64,000 nt of DNA from Brugia malayi (taxonomy: Eukaryota; Nematoda; Chromadorea; Rhabditida; Onchocercidae). The DNA lies in NCBI RefSeq assembly GCF_000002995.4, contig NW_025062479.1, forward strand, positions 7,061,221 through 7,125,220, in the 5' to 3' direction. How positions within the stretch are numbered: position 1 is the first letter of the stretch; each line of letters opens with the position of its first letter. A model generated the notes under the pieces. It had not been told where the DNA came from. It searched no databases and saw only the letters and a list, made by a program, of their open reading frames with translations. Below are positions 34,332 through 46,460 of the stretch, in pieces. The translations under genes were made by a program, and so were the position numbers.

Positions 34332-37300
34332 ATTGCTAATTTTTTTTATTTTGACCTAAATCAAAACACAACTATCAGTTCGATTTTCTTGTAAGATAAA
34401 ACAAACCTCTGAATACGAAAATGATACGGATTTCTTTTATCTCCATCCTCAAATCCATTCTTTGCTACTGATACCGTTTTTGATGACATTATTGTTGAGC
34501 TAGAAATGGCCATCTCTTTCACTGTAAAACAATATTTAAATTTGAATTAATTTTCAGATGGTAACTTAAAATTAAATTATAATGATAAGGCAAAATTTCG
34601 AAAAGATAAAAATAATTTGTAAAGAAAAAAGAAAAACATAATGATGTGTGGACTGCACAATAAGAAAAAGATGCTTTAAAACATGAACTGAAAAGTTCTT
34701 AATCTAAATAAGTATCTTCCAGAGTGATCAACTGATACAAACTGCATTTCAAATATAGTATATGCTGTATCAAATAGATCTTCATGACGAAGTAAGTGTA
34801 GATTTTAAAATTAAACTGTATGATGCAGATATCTTTTTTTTAATTTAATATGAAAAAATCTTAGATACATTTAAAAATCTGGTCTCATACTTGAAATTAA
34901 GATTTCATTTTATGAAATTTACGACTGGTTATCACATGGATAGTTGTAAGCGATGTTGGGAATTACATCTATTCTGAAAAATGAAATCTGAAATCTACGT
35001 GAAATGTGTAAGTAAATTTCCGTGGATCCCACGTATTTCATAGTTTTTTTTTTTTACATATCTTATGTGAAATATAAAATTATTAGAAACATTGACAACA
35101 TTTCCCTGAAAACGTTAGTGTTAATTAATTCATATGCTATTAAGAAACACTTTATTCAAACAAATAATGAAATTAGGAAAACAGAAAATTTAAGAAACTA
35201 CAGCTTGCATGAGAAATTGATAAATTAATTGCTGTTTAATATGTTGTAAAAGTTTATGGTGAAAATGGATACGCATGTGTTAGGAATGGCAGTAATAGTA
35301 AACTTCAGCTATAGCATAAACATATTTCTTTGTGAATAGAAAAAGGTGATTCCTTAGTGCTATAACTTCTTAACAAACTTTCTTTTTTAGAAATGTCTTT
35401 TTCCGAAAAGTTTATTATAAAAAAGAAAAGTCTCATCAAGGTATGACACTGTTGTCTGCTTTTGTTCTGGATGAGTTATTATCATTCACTAGACTTGGAA
35501 AATGTAAGAAGAAATGCAAACAAAAAAAAAAAAAAAAAAAAAAATAGAACAAAACAGAAGGGAAAGTAGACAGTATAACAAACACGACTATAATTTAAGA
35601 ATAAAAATTCTCTGCTTAACATTAAATGCCTTATGGAAATTTTTGTTCGTTAAAGGATGTGGCAACATGTTATATTTCATAATGAACGTTTTCAGTGTTA
35701 TTGAGATGTAACATTAAGTACGCCATGTTTGTTTCGTGCTATCTTATTCCAGCGAGAATTCTTACTCTCAATATTAAATTGTAGATTATACTGACTTTTA
35801 AAAAAAAGTTCATGAAAACTCCTCTTCCTCAGAGAACAAGTTGCTGAGAAAGAGAAAAAAAAAACTGTACCAGCTCCAGACCACAAGCAATAAAGGTTTC
35901 TTAACAAAAAAATACGATTTCTCGACATAAAATAGACGTGAATTGTATGTTTGTTTAGTTTTCAAAAGTTTGCTGTTGAAATTTTATGCTGAAAGTTGAC
36001 TTAAAAAACTCAGTGATTTCTTGATTTCAGCTGCCGATGATTTAGGTTTGTGATAATCTCCTTCGGTATTCACTTCCAAAGCTCATGTGATATTCATTTG
36101 AATGTTTTTTAAGTCATTTTTAAGTTGTTATTTCATAATGAATGGAAAAGATATTTTTCAGTTAAGTTGCTTTAATTTTTAAATGACAACCTCTATTCTG
36201 ATGGATTGTTGCACAGAAAAATGACCACCATTTAAAAAAAATCCATTTGGTATATGTGTCTCATGTGTGTTGAAATTAAAATTTTGAAACAAAGCCGGAA
36301 TATTTACAAAAGTACAAATAATAATGGATGGATGGACCAGGCTAGCCTGTATATTCAGTATCATATAAATAAGGCCGATCTATACATATTCAGTGTCGTC
36401 TAAGAAATCAGTTCTTTAAATGTTTTCTATATAAAATAAGAATGAAAAGAGAAATTTCTCATATCGAAAGTGTTTGTGTATCGCTAATGATTTGGAGGAG
36501 GGCCAGCAATATCACTGCAATGAATTGCCATTTTTCCAGAGGATGCTCAAGGCCACCGAACATAAAATATGTTTGATGAGTCATGGTGCATTAAACTGCC
36601 TGACCATTATTAGTATCTTCTAACACTTTTCTACTTTTTGATAAGTTGCTCTCGAAAATTTTTGATTATTTTTGAGTTTCTTTCTGAATAGATATTGTTT
36701 CTTGGTCCGTAATTTGAAATTATTTACATTTTTTTTTTATCTAACTTTTTATTTTTTCATTTTTTTCTCTGTCACCGAAGAACTTGTGTGTCACACGATA
36801 ATCGAAGAACAAACAGCATGCAGTATAGTGAGAAATTTTTAAAAAAACTTTAAAATGGGCATCCAAATATATCCACGTTATCACAACAGACCTCATTTTT
36901 CCATTCCTACCTGTCCTCGATTCCTTTTCACTTCTGGGTTGTCGTTGTGAACCGGATAGCTCGTTCTTTTCTAAAACACTGCGTATCTACCTGCTGTCTG
37001 GAACGTTTTTTGGCAGGTAACAGCAACTGCGGCAGAGTATCATTAGTCATTGGGAGTGCGATGGATCACCTGGGACAACCGTCGAGCAATCTCTATCCTC
37101 TCCATGCGCATACGCACTACATGTCGCATATGCACTGCGCATGACAATAGCAGCAGCGGTAGTGACGTTAACGCCGTTGTCACCCGTGTCACCTTCAATA
37201 GTGTCGCAGTTGGTGCCGTCCCTCTCACCATACTACTGCTGCTGTGTGCAGCTCCGATTCATTTATTTTGTTATTTGAAATTGTGTACATGGACGATGAA

Positions 37301-37610
37301 ATAATGTTTGCCCGCTAGATGTCAAGCATTCTTCACTTGGAGTTTATTTTATTGTTGTTGCTGTTGTAGATTTGCTACTTCTTCCACCGCCTTTTCACAT
37401 TTTCGTCCTTATTTCTTTCATCATCCAATTTTCTTATTTTCTGATTGTATGTATGAATTCCTTATTCAAATATTTAACTCTAGTTAAGTGTATTTTACCT
37501 GCTTCTTACTTTCAATTCAATCCACAGATTAGTGTACTGATTATAACGAATGATTCAATCTTTCCACAAATATGCTAATTTTCTACGAGCAAATTAGAAA
37601 TAATTACCAT
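34332..37610. other. Intergenic, no supported gene
   Basis: Very AT-rich. Between about 36900 and 37260 base composition becomes markedly more GC-rich, with open frames in several phases but no supported exon chain. Confidence 0.4.
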
Positions 37611-38340
37611 GCAATCATAATAGTTGAAAATGTTGAGAAGAATTTAACTGCTAAATTGACTTTTCTGACATGTGAATGTTGCTTAAAAGTTTTTGGAATT
37701 CAATGCAAATAACATGTTCATGAGAAGGATTTGCAAGTAAACCAACGCAATCATCAAGGCTAATTTATAACAAGTCAGGAACGTAATTTTTTATTGTGAT
37801 ACTAAAAGCCTTTACAATTTTTATTTTTGGGGTTGAAATCACCTTGCTTCAATGAAACTAGACAAACTGCAATGATTCTTTATTATAAAATATTCTTTGT
37901 TTTAAATTCTGTACTAAAACCACTCCATATGAATGTGAAGCAAATTATGGCCATAATTCTCCTACTTTATTTGATATATTAGTTATTTGAGTCATACTAT
38001 TACATCCATCATTATCACGAGTACAACTCAATTATGATTTACCTGAATACCTTTCCTTGCATTCGCAGAGAAAAGTTTTTTAAATCTCTTTTAAAAATCA
38101 TTTGTAATTAATAAAGAACCATTGCAGTTTGCTATAGTTTCATTGAAGCAAGATGATTTCAACCTCAAAAATAAAAACTGTAAAGGCTTTCAATATGACA
38201 ATAAAAAATTACGTTCTTGACTTATTGTAAAATAGCCTTGATGATTGTGTTGGTTTATTTGCAAATCCTTCTCATGAACACATATCAGAAAAAGCAATTT
38301 AGCAGTTAAATTCTTCTCAGCAGTTTCAATTATTATGTCA
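37611..38340. repeat. Long inverted repeat (foldback element)
   Basis: Left arm about 37611-37885 and right arm about 38109-38340 are inverted copies with high but imperfect identity, around a 220-bp spacer without a coding frame. Examples: 'gagaagaatttaactgcta' on the left against its complement near 38300-38320; 'caatgaaact..caaactgcaatg' near 37852 against 38125-38155. The left arm has about 42 extra bases (near 37675-37716) flanked by catg-type repeats. It may be a non-autonomous DNA transposon with long terminal inverted repeats. I could not define a target duplication. A transcript would form a hairpin of over 200 bp. Confidence 0.85.
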
Positions 38341-38477
38341 GGCAGAAAGAGAAAATTTAGTTCCAGGATTAGTGATCACTGTTTATTTATTATTATTAAT
38401 TATTATTATTGCGTAGATAATAATAATGATTATTATTACTTCCCACATCTCTTGATCTTCCATACTAATTAAGTAGT

Positions 38478-39345
38478 TCCAACTTTTTTTTTTACAAAGG
38501 CTTTGAAGAAATTGTTTTATCGGATTGGACTTGGAGTTAAAAATCCAAAGAGATCGTATTGTGAAGTAGGAACTGCAGAATTGTTGTTTTAGTCATTTCA
38601 AGATTTTAAGGTTATTGAATAACATGCCTATCACAATTCCAGTTAATACCAAAAATGTTTTTAATTTCACTTATCTCTGTTCGATTCAGAAATCCTGTTG
38701 CTGAATTCTTTGACACTTGAAAGGAATTCTCCTATATGCATCGAAGCTTTGTTAAAGATGGTTTTCATTTCTTGCTATTTGAGCTTCATTACTTGCCTTC
38801 GTTGATACTATGATACTGTCGACATAAAGATTTTTTTTTGATTTCATTGGCAAGTTTACTTCCGTAATGTTCCAAGTAATAAACGTAGTTGGTAGTAAGA
38901 GAGTAATATCCTAATCCTGAATATTACTCCAAATGGAACTCGCTGAAATCGATAATGTTCAATATTCTTTTCTGTTACCTGTCCTTAACATTAACCAAAA
39001 GATTCGGTACAAATTCTTTCTGTTTGAAGTAATTCTAATTGCAAAAAGGCCTTTCCAATGTCTGCTGTTATAACAGCCCGCATCATGGGAAACGAAGTAG
39101 CACTTCTATCAGTTCGGTAAGAATTGTAGGTCGATGATATAAAATGTCATTCAAGTTTTCCATTCCTTTTGTGATGAGGCGTAAATAATTCCAAGTTTTT
39201 GTTATAGTTTTACTTAGACTTCTAACTTTGCGGTGAGCAAGATAATGAATAGCACTAACCTAGTCCATTTCTGGACATATTCTTCCAATAATATTGGATT
39301 GTAATTGATCGCCAATTGTATTTGAAAATTATATATCTTTATTAC
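38478..39345 (-). pseudogene. Decayed BEL/Pao reverse transcriptase fragment
   Basis: On the minus strand this parallels 27100-27960 of the intact element: 'atcgtattgtgaag' against 'gtcatattgtgagg', 'gtcgacataaagattttt' against 'atcgacatagagattttt' (the YVDN region), and 'ttccaaatggaactcg' against the PFG motif region. It has many stops and frame changes. At 39346-39370 it passes directly to 'ggtagcgccaaatttgtc', resembling a primer-binding site and LTR start, so the gag part appears deleted. Confidence 0.75.
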
Positions 39346-40044
39346 ACTGCTGGTAGCGCCAAATTTGTCTTGCAAGTTTTTTGATTTGGGTAGTTTGATG
39401 TTTTACAGACAAGAATTGTTTAAAGATTTATGGAAAATTGATTGATAACATTATATGGCAATTATTAGTTAACAGAATGTTAATAGTCTGATATATTAGA
39501 TGAAAAAGGCATACCGTAATATAATCCTATCGGAAACGCTATGTAAATAAAAAGGAAGACTTACCTATCGAACGTAAGATCAGTTATCAAAATTGAAACA
39601 TTTATATATGGGTTGCTTCCTGTTATTTTAACCATTGAAGATAATTTGGTAATCGGAAATAAAGATGAGAATTAGATAACTGATTACATTAGACATCTAT
39701 TCATATTTTACGTGATGAATCAATTGAGTAAAAAATATTTCTATTGTATAAATATTTTGATTGTTTGGAAGTATTTTATAAATTACTTCGGTTTTTTTTT
39801 GACCATGAACAGCTCCTTACTGCATCATGTTGAATCACATATGCAAATTATTTAAAATCTAATCCAATCTACATATGGAAATATGGAAATTATTTGATTT
39901 CATAGAAACGATTTAAAGGACAAGCTTTGTTGGCCATTAGGGGCTGCTGTTAAATGAGCTCTCATTGAAAATTTTGGACAATCATAAATCATTAAAAATC
40001 TCTAAAATCAGTTACATTCTGTTAAGAACAGTGGTGACTAACCA
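39346..40044. other. Unassigned; possible decayed LTR remnant at left end
   Basis: The first 25 bases look like a PBS/LTR boundary. No clear LTR end is visible afterwards. AT-rich, no gene seen. Confidence 0.3.
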
Positions 40045-41535
40045 TTCTTCTTCCAGATGAAGAATTCAATATCGAAATCATTACTAAAAATAGATTGCCA
40101 ACCTGGATTCTGGACAAAATGTATCAGTAAGAAGAACAAGAAGAATGGTTAGTCACTAAATTACGACAATTCTTACGAAACTGATTCAAAGAAATAAAGA
40201 AGTCACAAGGAACTAATCTTTAGAGTGAATGGACAAAACCTAATCAAAAATGTCACAGAAGAAACTTCAACCCTAGCTAGAATGACTCCTCAAAAATATA
40301 TTACTAATGCGAATGCAAAATGGCTAGTAAAACTAGAAGACTTTGCACCTTTTGCAATAAGGACAATTTGAATAATGAACATCCAACTTATTCTAGTTCC
40401 AAAAAAAGAATGGAACGGCTGAAAGAAAATAACGCCAGTCCAATCAGGCAACCTACTACAGCAAAAGGAAGCATGCACGTTTCCATTCCAAAGGCCTTCA
40501 TAACACGGCGCTATGTCACACTAAATATAATGATAATGAATAACTTCTTGAAAAAAATCAAGGAAAACACAAGTCTCATAAAGGCAATAAGTCCAATCAT
40601 AAAGCAGTGGAATCGAAAAGGTTAACCAGTTTTACACCTTTGCGAAGAGGTTGAAATAACCAGTTTGGTATGCTTGGTCTTATTAAGAAATCTTAGTTTT
40701 ATTTGATAATATTGCATAAGTAACTTGCATATCTAAGAAACTACAAATCGATTAAATCTGGAAAATAATCACCACAGAAGATGAAATTCGCAACATTTGG
40801 TAATCGGAACCCATCAAACATCGATTGTAACTAAGGTGTGAATTGGAATAGAAACTATGAAGTAAAAAAGTATGCTGGAAACAATGTAATTTACTTATTG
40901 GAGGACATTATTTCTTCAAATCTATTCAGTTTAATAAGACTCAAACTAAAGATTTAGGATTCGCTTTGATCAATACAATAGCCGCTCCAATAATAGCTGG
41001 AAGTGGATATGAAGACAAGCACTGTAATCAGTTCCAAGCTCTTATGAAGTGGTAACGCACATCGAATGTTGTGCCCTTCAGAATTAGTAGCAAATTATTG
41101 CTATACCTATTAATACTGATAAAGATCGATTCTGGAATTGGAATTTATTGAGATGCAAGAACAACCCGATCTTTATAAAAAGGAGCAAATATTAGAAGGT
41201 TTCAAGAAAAACAACACTAAAAACAACTAAAAAAATCGAATCGCCTGGTCATGGAAGAATCACGAATCAAGTTAAACGACAATTTTGATTTATGTTTTGG
41301 TCGCTATCTTTGGTTAAACTACTTTAGAACAATTAAAAGTTACTACACAAATACGATGAAACGATTTGTGATCAGTTACAATCTAGTGTTATCAAAAAGG
41401 TATGTCCAGGAATGGACCAGGATACTCCGCGACAGGTAACGGAAGAAAATATTGAATATTATCGAAATGATATTTCACACTTTTCATTATCAACTGCAAT
41501 TAGCTATCACTTGGAAAATTATGGAAATAAAATTT
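40045..41535 (+). pseudogene. Decayed BEL/Pao gag-protease-RT fragment, plus strand
   Basis: Collinear with the intact element but on the opposite strand: KNRLPTWILDKMYQ (gag), LCTFCNKDNLNNEHPTY and KKRMERLKE (Cys/His region, 40340-40430), GGHYFFKFIQFNKTQ and PIIAGSGYED (protease end, 40900-41010), LNDNFDLCFGRYLW (41265-41315), and a short RT scrap SLSTAISYHLENYGN near 41490-41525. Numerous stops, frame shifts and internal deletions. Confidence 0.85.
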
Positions 41536-42781
41536 TCTAATACTTGCTCATCCTCATGAAGATCAGGCTGTCCTTATACACCAATAAATTCCAATTTCCA
41601 GAATGAAACTAATTCTGATATATCAGTATTAATAGGTAGAATAATAATTTGATTCTTATTCTGAAGTCTGAGTGCAATTCATTGATAGTGGTTTTTTTAT
41701 AACAAAGGATTTGCCATATTTTTCCTTCACGACCTTTCTTATAACATTGTAATTCCCAGGTAAGATATTTCACAGTTTGGTAGAGCCTGTCTTTGAAACA
41801 AGACATAAAATAATTCAATTTTTGGATGTCTGGGATATTTTGGAGATTATACTTTAAAACTGCTTTCCATAATTTTAGATTACCACTAAACATCGGTAGT
41901 TAGGCAAATTCACTGTTGAGTGATGCACTTCTGCTGGTAAGCAAGTCTCTCTTTCTTTTCATTTTGGTTTAGGATTAGATTACTGGGTCGGAATCCTTCT
42001 TGTACTTGGTTAAAGCTATAAAAATTTCTTTACCTTCGTTTATCTTTTGTTCTCGACCATTTATGTGCATTTGTCTTCTTTCTGGAAGTGTAAAGACAAA
42101 TTTAGTATCTTTCTTACTGCCCTGTTTCCTTGTGAAACAAAGTCATTTTCCTTTCTAGATAGTTCAGATCGTTGATTTCTTTGTCTTCGATACTGGTAGA
42201 TTCTCAAATCTGTACTGTTTACCTGTACTTCCTGAAATAGTTTATTATTCAAACCTCAAACTTGAGTAATTAAACCACAGATTAACATTAAATATTATAC
42301 AGCATTACAATAATGAATTGATACATAACACACAAATGTAACTTAATTATAAATCTTTTAAAGATACAAGCAAACTAGACACCTCGCAACCGAGCCCTAC
42401 CAAACAAGGAACTATAATGAATGGCTTTGCAAGGAAGAAAATTGGGAGGGATTTTATGGGTGTTAAGGTTACAAAGTAGATTAAAATCACTTAAAACAAT
42501 ACTCTTTGTTCACTACATTATAGCTTCGCATTTGTAGCGACAAATACATTCCATCCACTTTGCGACTTCGAGAGTGTGAAAGTACAGCTTGAGGTGCATT
42601 AACTCGCCCTAATTCTTTTTCTGGCCTCGTGCTGTTGACGATTTTCTTCTTTGTAAGCACTTTATCTAATGGTGTTAGATTCATCCTTTTGACCTCATTA
42701 AGAAATTCTAGTTTCTCTTTTGCCGTTTGTGCACTTTCGACTATAATAGCTGACAATCCCGGCTTGTAACACTAAAATATT
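41536..42781 (-). pseudogene. Decayed BEL/Pao gag fragment, minus strand
   Basis: Minus-strand frames match the intact gag: FSGNLKLWKAV, IPDIQKLNYFMSCFKD and YKKTTINELHSD (41690-41893), plus an N-terminal piece at 42560-42756 (KEKLEFLNEVKRMNLTPLD). Near 41540-41600 it joins a scrap resembling FWKLELMGIQD of the intact copy, so most of the protease has been deleted. A decayed primer-binding site (cccggcttgtaacac) precedes the LTR at 42782. A foreign LTR-like scrap lies inside at about 42250-42480. Confidence 0.8.
42250..42485. repeat. LTR fragment nested in the decayed gag
   Basis: Starts 'caaacctcaaacttgagtaattaaacc', close to the left end of the solo LTR at 2856-3339. It then diverges. It interrupts the gag homology on both sides, so it seems inserted later. 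Confidence 0.5.
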
Positions 42782-43223
42782 TGTAGAGAATTTACTAGTT
42801 CAGGAGATTTGGCAGTGTCGGAATTTGATAAGAGTCAATAATCATCTTTAGGAGAAGCTCCTTTATTTCTTGATCTTGGAGTAAATTGTTTCCACATAAT
42901 TTGACAATATAGTAGTATAACAGTTCATCAATAAAGAATATGATTATTACCGAACCGGGAGAATTATTTGACGCGTTTACATAACGTAGATGTATTCTTG
43001 TCAAAATGGGAGTCAACATAAGCCATCTGTTAGGTTTCAAAAATCATCGTATGGTAATCACGTTATTTAATGCAAACGAAAGAGAGGAAGAGACTCATGT
43101 GCAATAATCCCAGATGCGGAATGATTTATGAAAATTTAATCATAAACGTCAAACTGTAAACAACTTGCACATTGGATGTTTATTAGAATAATTTGGAGGT
43201 TCGCAATATTCTAAATTCGCGGC
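42782..43223 (-). repeat. Old BEL/Pao 5' LTR
   Basis: Begins TGTAGAGAA right after the decayed PBS and ends 'ctaaattcgcggca', comparable to 'attaaaatccgcgaca' of the young LTR. 442 bp, strongly diverged in the middle. Confidence 0.65.
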
Positions 43224-46200
43224 ATATAATGCCAAGTCCGTTGTTCATCAACAACTGAGGTAAAGAACACAACTACTTTGCCGTACGAGTAAACCAAAAA
43301 AAAGGCATAATTAGAGCTATTATTTTATTGCATTGCAAACAGCATAGTGACGTTAAAACATGATACATGTAAGATTTTAGTGTTTGAACTAGATAATTTT
43401 CTTTTTCTTTAAATTTAGCTTATGTGGATTATTTAGTTAGTTTTAGATTTTATGTAAACAGTAAAAGTGTTTTAATAAAATTAAGGTTCAGAAATTGCTG
43501 CTACTACCTATTTTGTAAATATTTTTATAACTTTTTTTGTCGTACATCTCGTATTCTCTACTATTTAATTATAATTATTGTATGCAGATTTTAGAAATAA
43601 AATAGTATATAGTATGCCTATTAAATTCTTTGAATTTTTTTTCACTTTTCTTTCCAAAATTATTTTTGAAGTTGCCATTTCTTCTGTTTTCTTTTTTTTT
43701 TTTTTCTAAGCTTAAATGCTTAATTATCATATTCATATCGGTATACAGTTGAAACAATGCAATTATAAAAAGAGAAGAAAACTTTTTTGATGAACGGCAC
43801 CTTGCGCTTTGTTGGTTCCACTACTAACCAGAAAAAAGCAGCTGTTACCAAGAATTATTGCTGATGAGAATATACCAAAACATGGGAAAATAAAGGTTAC
43901 CGATTATCATTCTGAACAGTTCAGCACTAAAAATCTTCCTAAGAATACCAATCACTAATTTTAAGCTTCCACAGACAGTCATGAAAAATAGTCTTCAAAC
44001 TAATTTTCTTTCCTTAGCTACGTTTATTAATTAGTGCTCGTATAATTTGCTCCAAGTATTTAACTTACTTTCTTTTGTTTCTCTTTTTGAGTTAGTAGGA
44101 AATTATTTCCAGTTCCTCTTAGTAATTGAACTACTAATTAGAAGGTATATATTTATGCAGTTATGATAGCAATGTTTTAACAGTACTCAATTTATATGAT
44201 AGCTTTGAAATAAATTTTGAAAATAAAAACCTTCAAATAATCTTTAAGCAGATTGGGATGGAAACCATATTTTGCTTCTTAAGTCAGGAGGTATTTTATA
44301 TTTTATGCTCTTGAAATATTCATGCTATATGAGCTTACAAAAATTGCTTTTGTAGTGATTTGAAATCTTACCAAATTTAAAAAGTTTTCTAATATTAGAA
44401 ACAAATCACCATTTCACTGTTGCGTTTTTTTCCATATTGGCATTAAAATTGTATATCGACATCTAGAATTATTGATTTGATTAATGTTCTGATTAAAGTT
44501 ATCGCTATGTCAAATGTCACTACACACTCGTTTATCAGATACAAATTGAAAATGCTTTGACGATTTCGGGCCATTTCATGCAGTTTCATGACAAACTGTT
44601 GGTATGGTATAGCCGATACGACTATTTTAGCGGTCTTCTTCGTATTTCTTTTCTTCCAGTCGTCTAATACTTTCAGCTATACATTTTCGGCACACAAATT
44701 AATATCAATTACAAGGACGGAATTTTTTCCCAACCTCTATTTTGAATGGCATAACAATTATCTTTTCATCTACTATGCAAAATACGAGTGATTATACATC
44801 AAAAATCTCTTAAGAATGTTCGAATTTCTACCTGCTTTATGCTATATCTATATAACATTTTGGAGAATGATAACTTATACTTCTGTTATACTAAGCTAGA
44901 ATTATTATTTGTTGCTAATTTAATTCTAGAGAATGAAACGTTATACGTATTTTTGCTGTTTTTTGAAGCACTGTAACCCTTTTTTGTACGAATATTCAGA
45001 ACAAGGCTGGGCAAAACACTGTAAACTATAATACAAAAGCATAATTAGTAAATATATCCTATAATTAGCAGAGATTATTCATGGAATCATTTTATTACCA
45101 TTCTATTTTGCTTTTCGTATTCTACGAAATACACCATAAGATCGTGAATGTGCATTCAAAATAATGTTAAACAATTCGGGAATTTAGTGGTAGAATATGA
45201 CGTAATGTTGACGTTGATATTTGCAGTCCATGAATTACGCAAAATCGAAATGTTAAAAAAATTCAGTGTGTGATTTATAAAATTATAGCTTCCCTATAAT
45301 ATATTATCATAAACCGTGAAATTTTTTCTCATTTTTTATTTTTTCATTTATTAATTCTGCAGACTGATATAGATTCAAAATTCTTCATCACTGATTGTAA
45401 ATACCTACAAGATAAGACAAAACTTCAAATATTTTCTATTTTAAGTATCGAAGTACCTAAATATTCACTTTGCTTAAAGGACTGTATTTCGACATAATTG
45501 TATATCCTTGCATATACTGATCACTTGTGTTTATTTTCTTAAAAATTAAATTTGATTTTGTCATTATATTAGTGCTTTTAGCTTATCCGAACGTTAACAA
45601 CCAAATTATAAGTTTTTATGTCAGTACCTTGGTGAACGAATGTATTTTGTAACTTTAATCTAATTAATTTATATATCCTTATTTTTCCGCTAGATGTAAT
45701 TTTCTCTATTTCTCGGAAATGGAAATGTTCATGAAGTAATTTAATTCTGAAAGTTTTACAGCTGGTTTTATGAAATAGGTAATTTTCTGAAATTTTATTG
45801 TGATCTTTTTATTATTAAACTTTGGAAATAAGCTTATATTAAGCATCCTATGAATTTTTGTTAAGTGCGATTAACTTCATAGGTACTTTTTCATCTGCCA
45901 TATAATAGCTGCTGTTTAAGAACTCTTCTTATCATTTTCGGTCCTTTCGATGCTACTATTTTTTATCATTTCAAGGAAAATGTGCTGATTGAACAAAAAA
46001 TTTTCACATTTTCCTGTAAAATTCGATTAGGCTTATGTTCTTGACTCGTTATCTTTATCCTTAAGCTGCTTTTTCTTCCTTTTAATAGAATGCCCAGTTG
46101 CTTATTTTCCTATTTCGCTTCGGTTATCATTTTTAAAAATTTCTAAATAACAATTTCATAAAATTCTAATTTCTGCAGGATTTCAGTAATTTATAAGCAG

Positions 46201-46460
46201 ATTTTACTACTTCCAGAATGTGCAAAATTTAATTGCAGTAAAGCTTTTTCATCACACTTTATTCTATGATTTAACTTCTTTTTTCATTTTTATCAAATAC
46301 TGATAGGAAAACATACTCATGTTCAACTAGAATTTTAAAATTTGGGACGTATTTCTTAGTTTTCATGTTCCATTTATAAATAATTTTAATTAATGTTTCA
46401 GAAGTAGCGGTTTTATTGTGGAAGGTGCCTAGGTATCAGATTGGATAGCACATATTAGTT
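43224..46460. other. Intergenic, no supported gene
   Basis: Very AT-rich, only short open frames. The last few hundred bases should include the promoter of the first Clc-like gene. Confidence 0.4.
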
